DNA from: Grifola frondosa
Lineage: Eukaryota > Basidiomycota > Agaricomycetes > Polyporales > Grifolaceae
Length of the DNA: 64,000 bases
Direction: 5' to 3'
Assembly (NCBI GenBank): GCA_001683735.1
Contig: LUGG01000013.1
Location: forward strand, 1,240,001-1,304,000
The translations under genes were made by a program, and so were the position numbers. Shown here one piece after another: positions 12,303-24,870 of this stretch. The notes beneath the pieces are model-generated. The model had not been told where the DNA came from. It saw only the letters and a list, made by a program, of their open reading frames with translations, and did not search any database. Every line of letters starts with the position of its first letter. Position 1 is the first letter of the stretch.

Positions 12303-13450
12303 ATTGTATTTGCCCACTCCCTATGATCTCGCCCCTTCATGTCTGACGACATTGTTATGACCTGTGCGTTTATGTTGTTCCATTCTCTCATTGTTGTTTC
12401 GATGATGGCTTCTGCCGCTACTGTGTCTCCCGTTTGTGGCGGAAAACGCACTAGATCCACCCACTTCTTCAATCCGTGTTACTTGTGTACATCCTATGAG
12501 TTTCTTTCTCAAATTCAGTTGTGTTAAATAAGCCGAGGGATCATGCTGGCGACTTTATGGGTTAGCTTAGACTATGAGGAAACTTCATTACGAAGATGGG
12601 CACCGTGAACAAGTACTTCAAGTGTTGGAAAATTGTTACACAACTTGAAGTGAGTCTGTTTCCTGATTCGATTCCCTAGTCTTACTTGGTGAATTTTGGA
12701 TCTATCGTGATAGATCATATGAATGTCTGCTAATCTTGATGTTTAATGCTTCGTCTATCAGGTCAAGATTAAAATTCAGTGAAAATCAGCACTTCAGCAC
12801 ATAGTAGCACGCATATTCCAATTATGCGCGGATTGTGCTCGACGTACTCTACAACGGCTCAAAACCGTCCCACCGTCATTTTGTTTTCCTATTCCCCAAC
12901 AACTCATCTTCTCTCTAAGTAATTGCACCGAGTCAGGACCAGTAAGCAAATTCTCTCAAAGCATCATAAGAATTGGATTATAGAATACGAACAAACTCAT
13001 AAATTTCTCCAACTTTGCCTTGTAAGTACTCTTGGCTGTTGTGCATTGACTCCGCGGGAAAACCCGCCGAGATCAGCTTCCTCAAGTGTCTAAAGCCTTG
13101 AATATTTTCTTCATACAAATCTGGAACGGAGGCTCAAACAAGGTGCAGTCGGCATTTCCGAGTCTGCTGTGTAGTAAGTAGTAGTACAACTGACGAACTG
13201 TGTTTGACATCCACGTCGAGACCCTACCTTTCTTCTTTACTCTCTTCTTTGGACACATTGGCGGCCCACTGCTGCATCATGTCGGGGTGGGAACTATAAG
13301 CTGTCTCTGCAGAAGATGATCAGCTAAGGCTGCCACGGATGGACCTGCTTACCGGTAGGTTGTCGGCCCGAACAACTCGTCTTGCCCCGCGCTAATCTTG
13401 TCATATCCTTAGGTAATGTAAGGGGATTAACCATGTGTAAAAACAAGGAG
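12303..13450. other. Intergenic stretch, no supported gene
   Basis: About 1.15 kb. Only short frames without family signal or codon bias. Moderately AT-rich between 12,550 and 13,050. A 12-base poly-A lies near 13,455 at the end of the next gene. Confidence 0.6.
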
Positions 13451-14812
13451 TCACAAAAAAAAAAACCAACCGCCAAACCATTTTGCTGCGTATAGCGCCC
13501 TTTCCGCCGTGTCCTCAATTGCCTCGAAACCAGCAACTGCACAAGACAGTGTCGAGATGAAATAAGTGTTATAATGACAAATGAAAGACGTACGGCTGTA
13601 TCGAGGTCCCGAACCTCCTGCCGGACTGTCTCCAGGTTCCCCACGTGTCGTTTCCTCGTCACTAGAATTGTCGTCTTCACTGTGTTTACGTTTGACCCCT
13701 CTACTCGACCGGCGGACACCATGTTCTGCAGCCTGTCCGGGAGCCGTCCTCCCCTCGAGCTGTTTATAGATCAACTCTTCGAGCTCAAATGTCAAATCAA
13801 TGATTTCTTTGCTATCCTCCGGAAGGTGATCCAGGCCATATCGTCTTCGATGGTTTTGAAACTTGGATGCAGCATTGATAAGAAGAAACCATACATTGAG
13901 AACTTCGTCGCCTTCACGTGTCGTCTCTTGCGTTTCGATGGGAAACACCTCGTGTTCACCGCCAGTGGAACGAAGTAGGCCATCGTCAGCAACGGTATAG
14001 GTGTCGTAGACCGAATTATCGCCCATCGTGCCCCGCCGTCGACGTATCAAGGGAAACCCGTGGGGAAGGAGCTGATGGGGAGTAGAGCAACCACCTGAAG
14101 CTCTGGTTTCTTTACGAATTCGAGGTTGTACTGATAGGCCTTTTGAGCATGCAATAATGCGGGTTGTGAATAAATACGTACAATGTTACTCATGAAGCCG
14201 TAAAACAGCCTCGGTTGTGCATCGCCACCTTCGTCCGCGATCCGCTGGCGGTCATCAAATTCGTCCTCGAGTAGTTTCTTGAGCTGCAGGCCAGTGTTCT
14301 TCGATACCGTGATCGCAAAAAGACCATATTGGTCAAAGGCTCTATGCAATGACGAGTCCACTACCGGCGACAAACTCAAATAAATGGTCATACATCTCAG
14401 GCAAGTCCGCGAGAACTTACGCCAGAAGAAATTTGACATGTGGTCGAGGGAATCTATGACGGGAGAGATTCCAAGTTTAATGTAGAGGAGTAACTCCTGT
14501 ATAATTTCCGTGTGATAGTGTTCGAATTCGAAGTTGTATAAGTTCAAGACTTACAATGTCCTTCTTGTTCACGATATCGCCGCGTTGAATACCGATTAAA
14601 CGAACTTTCTCGTCTGTATGACGATGGACGTTCGTGAGGAGGCACCCGTTGTCCTTTTGGTCCAGTGTGTCTCGCACTTGGCGGTCGTCAGTGGCGCTGG
14701 TGGCACAGCTGGTGGCGTCAGGCAGCGTTTGAACAATGACTTGTCCTGCGAGCGGACGAATGTCTACTGGCTTGGGGAAGATAAATCGAGTACGAGTATC
14801 ATCGATGGACAT
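13451..14812 (-). CDS. Hypothetical protein, several exons
   Basis: Not recognised. Start at MSIDDTRTRFIFPKPVD. Exon 1 ends at a GTAAGT donor near 14565 and joins the exon carrying LLYIKLGISPVIDSLDHMSN. A further exon carries HRAFDQYGLFAITVSKNTG and QLKKLLEDEFDDRQRIADEG, and the last covers VYDTYTVADDGLLRSTGGEH, an aliphatic segment (VLNVWFLLINAASKF) and a polar, Lys/Arg-rich stretch (RRSSRGVKRKHSEDD) that could be a nuclear signal. The 3' boundary is uncertain because the frame ends in a poly-Phe run encoded by the poly-A/T tract at about 13455. No domain, signal peptide or clear membrane anchor seen. Confidence 0.5.
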
Positions 14813-15303
14813 GGTGGATCGAAACGAAAGCGAGTGGATATTGGCCCATCCATCTTGGGGACGTGTGATCGTAGCTTGCTAGTAGTACTTACTCAGTACT
14901 TAGGCCTGTTTATAACTTCTCTCCTTATCGTTGGTTCAATTAGTACGTTGTTGGAGCTCTAGTGGTATAGATAAAGCACGCGGCTTGATATCGCTGAACA
15001 GCGAGGTTATAATTAATGGAGCACTGTTCGTGACAATTTATGCAAGACAAGGAAATATGCGAGAAATTTGCATGGCGCTACGGTATGTACCAGCCTTGCA
15101 GTCTGGAGATAGAGGCAGCTATGCGATCTGGCGCATCACAGACACGGAAGTAGGGGACAATACAACACAAGGAAAAAAGAAGGTAGGAGGATCATGAGCG
15201 CGAAGCGAGATTCGTCTCGACTGAGTGAACGTCCATGCGGATGGGAGCAGCGAACGCTAGAGAAACCGCGAGATGCTTGGGTGGTAAATGGTACCCTATG
15301 TAA

Positions 15304-16209
15304 TTAAGCAGAGACGTCAACAGACTTCTCGGCAACGGCAGCCACCTTCTCGTCAGTGTACTGAGGAGGAGGAGGGAGGGCCTCGACTTCGTCAAAGACG
15401 ACGACCTCCTCGAATTCCTCCTCTCCGCGCGATCCTCTGATGGCACGCGCAGTAATGAGTGCCATAACCCATATCATGCGCAGCAAAAACGCCTATGCCA
15501 CACCCTATAACAACATCGATAACAACCTCATCGTCAGATATCGGCCAAGTAAATGGCATGAGCATGGAACTCACCGAGGACGAAAGCGACGGCGCGGCCC
15601 TCCCAGGGACCCAAAGCCATCAGAGCGTGGTGAATACGTCTAACGAACGAGCCACGGTGGAAGCGGTGGGACATCGGGCGGTTGGGGCGATCGGGGCGGT
15701 TGAAGGGATCCACAGGGAGAATGTGGACGAAACCAGGCTCATGAACGACGCCGAATTTCCCGTTCTCATGAATCTCGACAGGAGTTCCGATGAATGGGAG
15801 TGCGGGAACGGCCTTGGCAGCAACCCAGTCTGTAGGGACAGCGCCGTGGGTTGAAGCCTCGATCGGTGGGAGGCCTAGCATCTCCCTGAAGGAGTTGGAC
15901 ATCTCGAGGGCCTTGGAGCGCATGACGGAACAGAAGTGGCGTCCCGAGCCGTGATGCACGCTGGGAGTGGAGGGAGTCGCTGCTGCGATGTGTGCGATGT
16001 GCGCAACTGGGCCCGAATTGGCATCAGCGGCAGCGTGCCCATAACGGACGTTGGAGGAGACTTCTGTCACGACAACTCGGATGGGACTGGCCGCAATTTG
16101 TTGTATTGTTGCTACAGGACAAGGTCATTGCTGTTTGATTCTCACTGAAAAGGAACGACGCACCGAGACCAGCCCCAGCCAACAGCACCGGAAGGGCGCT
16201 GAATCGCAT
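15304..16209 (-). CDS. Hypothetical small membrane-anchored protein
   Basis: Not recognised; roughly 230 aa after splicing. The start ATG opens a hydrophobic N-terminus (MRFSALPVLLAGAGLGASFL) that could be a signal or mitochondrial anchor. A Pro/His-rich middle part follows (HGSGRHFCSVMRSKALEMSN, then FVRRIHHALMALGPWEGRAV), with a second hydrophobic segment (LLRMIWVMALITARAI) and an acidic tail ending PPPPQYTDEKVAAVAEKSVD. A strong GTGAGT donor after AFVL and the acceptor CATAG near 15511 leave a one-base mismatch in a T run (GTTTTTG), so either the acceptor differs or the sequence carries a homopolymer error. The two hydrophobic segments suggest a small organelle or membrane protein; that is inference. 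Confidence 0.55.
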
Positions 16210-18190
16210 GCTTTGTTGGGTGTCTAAAGAGTTTCGGTAAGAGAAACTAGTCGAAAGACTACATCTTAATGATCGCTGTCCAAAGCAAGGAGAATATACG
16301 CACAGTTGTGTAGGATGATAGTTGTGTAGTACTAGTAGAGAGAATACAGCAGAGATGCTGTCCCGCAGCACTGACTAACACCGGTGATCCTCCTCCGCCA
16401 CTTCATCAATAACGCCAAATATACCTCCCGATTTGGCAGCCACAGCGTTCAGCCACTTACTTGACTTCAACCAGAGGCATTTCACTATGATCCACAAGCC
16501 TGCATTATTTGACCTGTTTGACGAGTTTAAACAGCCCCTGGCGAAGGCATCAGGCAGTACTTTATTACTATTGATCCGTACAATTTCCGACAATTGAATC
16601 AGAGATGTTTCGTGGCTGACCTGAACAGTAGAACCAAAGTTGATCCTACCTATCGTGCAGTCAAGCGGTACCGGAAAATCGCGCTAGATTCAGGAACTGG
16701 GTAATCATGTTTGTTGTTTCCTCGTCATTTTTTCCCTTCGTCGATCCTGAGCGGAAAAGAATTATAGGGTAAAAACTAGCTGCGACCCTTCTTGGAGCAT
16801 GAATCGAAGTTGTATTGGACTCGGACACTCCAGACCTGTCTGTTACAGATTAGACGCATGAATGGCACTTCACAGCGCAGGCGGGTGGCAATGATCCACA
16901 TTATCGTTGATGTTGGCAGAGTTGTGCAGCTCGCCAAGCATCGACTTGAAGCCCAACGAGGGATGCTCGCATCAATTCGGAGCAACCTCATGTCATCTGC
17001 TGCATGGACTCCGTCGCTAAAAACTTCTTTGTAGATGATACCTTGAAGGTGCATCCAGATCCCGAGGATTCAGTCGTGTTGCTGGATAATTCCTTCTAAA
17101 AGAGCCCAAGGCTCCGAAGAAGGAACTGATTATCATTTCGGTACGATTGTCCATTTGAGTTTCTTGTCAAGCCCCATCTCGACGGTGGACGAGGTTCTTG
17201 TACAGGATAATTCGGGACATACCCGGCTCGTTGCATTTGGCGAGTGTACCCAATTGAATATTGTTCGGCGATTCAAGCAGTTGAGCTCCCCGTTCAGAAT
17301 GTTTCTGATTGCCTTCAGTGCATTCTCAAAGCTGCGAACGAATTCTTCTACTTTGGAGTCAAATCCTGGTACTAGCTACTACTTGATACTGACTCTTATA
17401 CGACTAATCTTGCCCCAGTCGTACTACCAGCGTGTCCTTGCCATTGAGATATAGTTCTACCTCCCGGTATCGTCGTGTCTGGAATTTGAATAACTGAGAC
17501 CCAGGGGGAAGGACCTGTTGAAACCCGCGTATTTTCTCGAGTCCCTCAGGCAGTATGGGTGGCCCGTAAGCGCAGTGTTCTGTCGACGCTGCACGCATTA
17601 TTCTGAACATGCTTCCCTACTAGAAGGCGCCAAAGCCAAGCTCATATCCCGGACCCAGATTCGATCCAAACCATGTAAATCATGTAGCTCAAGCAACGAT
17701 GCTGGCCGCCTTTCTTACCGCTAGAGATAAAAGAATTATGTCGCGCTGATAACAGAGCTGTGTGCTATGCACAGATCGTTCGCACAAGATCACTCCGATG
17801 AACACGGCTAGAAACCCAGGATGGGCGAAAGCACCAGGACTAGGCAGGAACATGGAACGGTACTGCTTCAGCGTGCGCGGACATCGCATAGATGTATTCA
17901 CTCACCTCTTTCACCGCATGCTACCTTGCGAGGAGGTGTCTCAAGAATGTGTGGCTGTGGTGGGGGTGGAGACCCAAGTCCCATTTAGCGACTCCACTGG
18001 ATCTTATTTTACTCAATCGAAGTTCAAAAAAAGCCATGCAGATGCAATAAGAAAACTGTGTCTACACAATACCAGCAACCAGCAGCCCCTCCGCCTGCTT
18101 GGCCCGCGACAAAACCGTACATGTATTAGCCAAGCACAAATCAAAAAATGACGCACACGCATATCCCCGTAATCCGCGAGTCTACCAATT
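16210..18190. other. Gap with only degraded coding traces
   Basis: About 2 kb. Minus-strand fragments such as ILPEGLEKIRGFQQVLPPGS (17404-17610) and FDSKVEEFVRSFENALKAIR (around 17290-17370) look like remnants of a real protein, but stops and missing splice sites prevent a model and I cannot assign a family. Nothing else supported. Confidence 0.4.
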
Positions 18191-20956
18191 CTATGCAAGC
18201 CCGACCTTAGACAGATGCAATCTCATAATAGCCTCGCCCACTACCCGTGCGAACGAAGCGCGTGGTCAGCCTTTGCGTGCGCATACACACACATAAAACC
18301 GCTCACCATTGATGATGATGGCCTGTGTCGCCTTGATGTCCTATATCCCGCGCACGTGAGTTCGCATGCCCATATACAGCTAGAGCCATACGCACGAGCA
18401 TAGAAGTGAAATGCTGCGCAGATCGCTGGGTAAGCCCAAGGGACAGACGCGGAGGGGAGGCGCACGCACCAAATATAGCGGCCGGTGGGAGACGTCCTTG
18501 CGCTTGTGTACCTGTATGAAATGCGCGCGGAAGTACTCCGAGACTTCCTCGTAGCTGTTCGGGCGGTCCCCGTATGACGATATGCTGGCCGCACGGAGAG
18601 CGATGCCGACAGAAGGCAGTCAGTCAATTGAACTCGTCACCCGGCAAGCATAGCCCCCGCCGCACGCACTATTTGCGAACTTTGATCCCGGCCTGCAGCT
18701 TCTGCCTCAGTAAGTCCGACTGCATGATGATCGGAGGCAGCATGAACGGATTGAGAGGTGTCAGGTGAGGAAGACGTCAGCGAGCGTAGCGACCAGGATC
18801 AAAGAACACACGCCTTGTTGAGCATGAGCACCAAAGCCGCGTTTGAGAGCAGCTTGTTCGAACACACGGCGGTGAAAGAGCTGGAGCGAGTCGTCGATCC
18901 TGTTCGTCCGTGGGTCTTCTTCCAGGTACTGAGAACGCGAATGTCACGACGCATAGCAACACAGGAAATGGCGTTGAACATTCGGGCATGCCGGGTTTAG
19001 GGATGGGCAGATGTTGGACGATTATGGCGAGCGAGTTTCAGAGAAGGGGATACGGGGGCATCGTGGAAGCAGTTGCACGCACCTGAATCGAAAGCGCTGA
19101 TCGGGGCGAGGAAGATAATGGCCGTCGCTGGATCAGGAAAGGCGTCAGAAATGGGTACTCTCATCGATCAGCGTACCCAACGCAGCGAGGCAAATCACTC
19201 GTGAGAACCTCGTCTCGTCTCGGGCAGCTGACCGAAACGCGCTAGGCACACAGAGCAGCAAGGGACGACTGGCCGGGACTACAGCGGAACGAAGCATACC
19301 GTCATCGAAGTAAGGAACCCATGCGTGTCTCTGAGAAGTGAACACAAAGTGGTTGCAAGAAGTCAGCTGGGCATCCACCAAGGGCCAGTAGGATAGCGTG
19401 AGAAGGGAGGCGAAGACGAGGATCGACACTTGCCTGGCCTCTCTGCGAAGTCAATATTGTCGTAAATAATACAGCGGAGACGGTCGATCATCGGAAAGAC
19501 TCACCGCACCACCGACATCATATAACAACCAGTTGTAATGAGTCCCACCCATGTTGATGTCAAACGTATGTTCTGTCACACCAATCGTTTGCAAACGGAC
19601 GTGCAGGATGTCCTCTATAAAATTGTCAGATTTAGCTGGGAACTTGGGTGATAACGCATGAACCTGTGGAAGGCAAATAATCTGGCTGTGCAATGCGACG
19701 GATGCTTGCGAGGAAACTACACGAATGCTTTAGTTAACCAATGCGCAAAACAACAGCGGCTAGCGTGGGACGTACAATGCAGCGTATTCCTCCAGCCGCA
19801 ATTTGTTGTTACGCAGGAGGCTTTGGACTCCTGGGTGATGCCATAGCTGTTCAATCTCTTGTGATGATGCTGCGATGGTCTTTGCAACAATATTCGCGAC
19901 GGCAGACTGTCTTGTCGACGAGGAGGACGCGAGATGGGATTCGGCGAGTGCGTATGAGCGGCCAGACGTGACGAGAGCTTGCCAGCCAGCGCGAACAAAG
20001 ACCCCCGTACGTCCTCCGCTCACTGTTATGCCGCCACTCAATTCTGAGGCAAGAGCGTCCTCGCTAGCGACCAGCGGTAAAAGCTTGGTGCGTATCTGAG
20101 CAAGCTCGGGGAACCAGCTCGGGTCTGGCCGACTGTGGGAGGAGGATGACGACCCAGAGCCAGAGGTTGACGTGGAAGCGGCAACGGAGACGGACAGTGG
20201 GTCGGAGGGGCGCAGGTTGTATTCGTAGTCGAGTTCATCGAGAATCATACGGATGGCCTTCAAGATGTTGAAGTAGACTATGGGGCGCCATGAGGGCCGT
20301 TCGTGGTCGAGGGTCTGGGAAGAGTAGTACAATTGAAATTGCTTTTGCAAGGTGGACTTTCCGGACTCTGCTTGGCCTAGGAGCATCACTGTGGCAGATG
20401 CATTGTAAGTTGGGTGGCTCACGGCAAATTGCCCAGCACAGCAAATACGAATATGCCACAGAAAACCGGCAAGAATTCCACAACGAATTATCAAACGATA
20501 GACATCGTGTTCAAGGGGATGAGCAATGTAGGTGCAGCATCCAGGGTTCGCATGATATGCCGAGTTTAAAGTAAATGCCGGTGGCATTGAGTGGTACGAG
20601 GATTTGCGCGAGCCGCAGATCTGAAGAGAGAAGTCAGGTACAGCATACCTTTCACGTCCCTGCCTTTTCGCCGTCTTAATACTTCTCGTTCGCGCTGGAA
20701 ATGACGTGGATTTGAATGAGAATGTTTCAATGAGATTAATGATACATATAGAAGACCGCTCACCTTGAGGTCCTCGTCAATGGCGTTGCTGATGCGGAGG
20801 GCCTCTGCATCATCTATTAGACGACTTTGACGCATGTTGGAGGATAGTAGAGAAGGGGGAATACGGAGGGTCGGGGTGAGCGGGTGAGGAGATGACGGGA
20901 GGGGAAGAGGAATCTTTTGAGGCAATGATGGATGGAGAGAAGGAAAGAAAGGGCAT
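18191..20956 (-). CDS. Divergent heterotrimeric G-protein alpha subunit
   Basis: A GTP-binding switch coupling receptors to signalling. Joined exons show the N-terminal helix (AEALRISNAIDEDLK), G1 (VMLLGQAESGKST), a long Ser-rich insert in the helical domain, and switch I (ILHVRLQTIGVTEHTF, with the conserved Arg and Thr). Then come G3/switch II reading DVGGARGQRHAWVPYFDD, IIFLAPISAF, YLEEDPRTNRIDDSLQLF, G4 (LMLNKSDLL), G5-like DIKATQAI and a C-terminus ending RLHLSKVGLA. The usual catalytic Gln after DVGG is Ala. Introns are many: one exon is 9 bases (19434-19442), another 18 bases (18396-18413), and at least one intron uses a GC donor (19433-19428). An extra T at about 18875-18877 shifts the frame between LQLF and TAVCSNKLL. 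The N-terminal start is tentative because the frame also changes near 20820. Confidence 0.87.
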
Positions 20957-22048
20957 GGCGGATAAGCTGGCGCGTGAGTCCCACGGGAGCTCTATATTGT
21001 GATGGAGAAGGCCAGAAGTTGGACACCCCCATACCACAATGCACCGCCTCAGATTGTCAGGCACAGCGCGTGAGGCACACAATCTACCACTCCACAACCT
21101 GCGCGCTGCTCAAGACGCCGCACAACACCCTTCATCGTCCCCGCCGTCTTCAACCACCTTGCAGCACTTCCCGTTCTCGCCCCATGCCCACGACCACCGC
21201 TCTCCACCCCATCTCTCTCGGCAGCCCAGGCACTATAAAGGCATATCAATCAGATGATTATTACCTCATCAACATTCAACACACACTGCTGTACTATGCG
21301 CTCCCAGTTTCGGTCGGTTTCGCGTGGTCGGCCATGCAACTTTGAATTTCCATCAAACCTTCAGCGCCCAGCTCCTAGCTCGTCCCACCCGGATTTCCGA
21401 CGTCGGTATAGTGATTGCTGATCGCTGAGCACTGATAATTCGCCAGAGGTCGAGTGGAGGCTTGTGGTTGTGGATGCATGTGTTGGAGTGGAGTTGCAAA
21501 GCTCGCGAGCTGGCGCAAGCTGTAGTTGGAAAGTTGCCTTTCGTGGTACATTCTCATGTCCCGTTAGACTTCGACTGCCACATTCAACAATCATGCCCTA
21601 GTTTGCTTGTTCGACATCATGTCAATGCCGCATGGGCATCATTTAGCTGTATCAATGTGGATCCTGGTCGGCAGCGTTTCACAATGCAGAACGTGGAGCA
21701 GTCTGACTCGGCGAACTTATCTCCACATTAATGTGCATTTCCATCTCTGATATAGAATGAAAACCGTGAGCATGCCACTTCAGGCTGAGAGTGTCCATGC
21801 CCTCATCCGAGTATGTTCACGAGGGTCCCGAGCCGACAACACCGACACCATACGATGTAACTTCAAAACCTTTCATTCTTAGTAGCACTTCATGAAGATG
21901 GAACTTAACATACGCTGTGATCTTATCTTATCTTATCACGCCACGGTATGATCGTACTAGGTTATTACATAATCCAAATTTTCGTCGCTGTTCGCGGCGG
22001 CATCGACTCAGGCATCGACCTCAGCTCTCAGCTTGTCTACTCCTCAAA
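20957..22048. other. Divergent promoter region between G-alpha and NOG1
   Basis: About 1.1 kb without a supported gene. TATAAA occurs at 21234-21239 but far from either start. Short frames here have no family signal. Confidence 0.55.
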
Positions 22049-24452
22049 ATGTCGACCAGTGGACTCAAAGCCATTGCTCCCGTGCCCAAGGCGGCCGACT
22101 TCCTCGACATCGTCCTCTCCAAGACACAACGCAAGACGCCGACAGTATGTTTTCAAACTGATAGTAATGCCCGTCGCCGACGCTCACCCCTGCGTTACAG
22201 GTGATCCACAAGAACTTCAAGATCAGCCGTATACGCAACTTTTATATGCGGAAAGTCAAGTTCACGCAAGATTCATTCGACGAAAAGCTCGGCGCCATCC
22301 TAGAAGATTTCCCCATCATCGATGTATGCTCCTACATCGCACAGGGCGTGGGCGATTGCTCATATCTCTCCAGGATCTCCACCCTTTCCTATCTTCGCTG
22401 CTCAACGTCCTTTATGACAAAAATCATTACAAGCTTGCCCTCGGTCAACTCCGCACAGCCCGCCATCTCATCGACCAGGTCGCCAAAGACTATGTCCGCC
22501 TCCTCAAATTCGGCGACAGTCTCTACCGATGCAAGCAGCTGAAGCGTGCCGCTCTTGGAAGGTGAGTCACACCAATTTGCATGGGCTTCACCCTCATTTC
22601 GCCCAGGATGGCCACGATCATGAAACGCCAAAACGAAGCCCTCGAGTTCCTCGAGGAGGTCCGCAAGCACCTCTCCCGTCTCCCCAACATCGACCCCTCC
22701 GCGCGCACGCTCCTCATATGCGGATACCCCAACGTTGGCAAGAGCTCCTTCCTGAACAAGGTCACCCGCGCAGACGTCGACGTCCAGCCGTACGCTTTCA
22801 CCACAAAGTCGCTCTTCGTTGGCCACCTCGACCACCGCTACATGCGCTGGCAGGTCGTAGATACCCCCGGCGTGCTTGACCGCCCCCTCGAAGACATGGG
22901 CACCATCGAGATGCAGTCCATCACCGCCCTCGCCCATCTCCGAGCGTGTATCCTGTACTTCATGGACCTCTCGGAGCAGTGCGGGTACGCCGTCGAGGCC
23001 CAGTGCAAGCTCTTCCACTCCATCCGTCCCCTCTTCGCCAACAAGCCCACCGTCGTCGTCCTCAACAAGGCCGACGTCACTCGCCTGGAAGACCTCGCCC
23101 CCGAGCGCCGCGCGCTGGTCGAGGAGATCATCAATTCCGAGGGCGTGCGGCACGTGCAAACCTCATGCTACACGGACGAGGGCGTCATGCTCCTCAAGAC
23201 CTCCGCATGCGACGCGCTCCTCGAGTACCGCGTCGACGCCAAACTCAAGGGCAGCAAGGTCAACGCCATCCTCAACCGCCTGCACGTCGCCCAGCCCAAG
23301 GCTCGCGATGATGTCGTCCGTGCCCCGTTCATTCCGGAAGCCGTGAAAGATCGCAGAAAGTACGAGAAAGATGCTCCTGATCGTAAGCGCCTTGAACGTG
23401 ACATCGAGGCTGAGGAGGGTGGTGCGGGAGTGTACAATATTAACCTCAAAAGTACGTCGTTACCGCGGAGTCCCTCCACTATGGCGTCGATATTGACATT
23501 GTGGCTCCAGAGAACTACCTGCTCGCCAATCCCGAGTGGAAGATGGATGTCATACCCGAGATTATGGACGGCAAGAATATCGCAGACTTCATCGATCCCG
23601 ACATTCTGGAGAAGCTGGAGGCTCTCGAGCGGGAAGAGGAGAAACTGGAGGCAGAAGGCTTCTACGAAAGCGAATCCGATATGGTCAGTGCCCACTCATC
23701 CTTTCTCTCGAGCTCAATCGCTCAAATTAACCACTCATGATATTCTCCTGCAGTTCGACTCCGAAGATGAGCGGGAAGCTGTCGAGTCCAAGGCGAACCG
23801 CGAAAGCAAGTTGCGCTCGCAGGGCACGAAGAAGGCCATGAAGAACCGCGCTGCGCTTCCCCGTACAGCCGGCCTGCGCACGCTTTCCGAGCTCACGACC
23901 GGACTGACAAAGGCGGGACTCGACCCGAGCCGCATCCAGGAACGCGCAGAGATACTCGCGAAGATGCAGAGCGCCGCGCGGAAGCGCCAGCGCGAGGAAG
24001 ACGACGCTCAGATGGACGTCGACGAGGACGGAGGTGCGGAGGGAGACTGGATGGATGTGGACGGCGAGGAGGCACCCACATTGAAGCGCGCCAAGGCCAA
24101 CTCCGGCGCGGTCATTGCCAGGGGCAAGCACGAGCCACGCTTAAATCGACAGCTCGCGGGCATGCGGGACGATGCTGTATGTCTGACCGCTCACCTTGAG
24201 GTCGGTCTTGGTTGCTCACCGTTGTTATTTCCGTTATCTAGCAAGCATCGAAAGCAGTCAAGCTACGGAACCTCGGCCAGAGAGAACGCAACATGCACGC
24301 GAAGGCTGGCGAGAGCGACCGTGCGATCAAAGTCAAAATGGTGGGACCTTCATTGTATCTGTGTTCCGCACCATTTTCATTAATCTTCTTGAATATAGCC
24401 CAAACATCTATTTTCTGGAAAACGGAAGATGGGCAAGACAGATCGTCGATGA
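22049..24452 (+). CDS. NOG1: Nucleolar GTP-binding protein 1 (60S ribosome assembly GTPase)
   Basis: NOG1 is an Obg-family GTPase needed for nucleolar and nucleoplasmic maturation of the large ribosomal subunit. Eight exons join in phase: 22049-22144, 22201-22323, 22374-22561, 22607-23451, 23511-23683, 23754-24176, 24242-24340 and 24399-24452. They give 667 codons including stop, the usual size. Visible motifs are the N-terminal helical bundle ([20 protein letters not shown]), G1 [10 protein letters not shown]2 region [15 protein letters not shown]3 [11 protein letters not shown]4 VLNKADV and the NOG1 segment [20 protein letters not shown]. The tail is basic ([32 protein letters not shown]). 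All exon phases are consistent and no frame break is seen, making this the best-resolved gene of the window. Confidence 0.97.
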
Positions 24453-24870
24453 CCGGCAGGGTTTCTTTGTTTGTTCACTATACATGTTTCGCCACTGCTG
24501 TACTATTTTGATTCTTTCATGTCATTTCACCGTTGCATCCGCGCCGCAATGTCAATAAAATTCGAGATATATTTATTCCAAGCGAGTATCTACATTGGGA
24601 GTCGGGATATCAACCTGCTCGCCCTACAATGCATATACTAGGACACTGCCTACCGCCGGAAGTAATAGAAACATAACAGAATCCAGGAAATCAGGAAAGA
24701 AAGCGATCCGAACTACAACGAGGGAATGCCCTACGACACCCCTATAGTCATAAGGTATGTAAGTCGTACAAAGTCATGTGAACAATAGCACAGGTAAAAT
24801 GAAACGTAAAGGAACAGAATACCGAAGTCGAACGGTCAACGATCGGCTAAAGGGTGGATGAAGAGGACAA

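Noticed and set aside
16776..17901. A gene (signalling or transporter type) on the minus strand
   Set aside because: Fragments look protein-like but splice sites and frames do not connect and no domain could be named.
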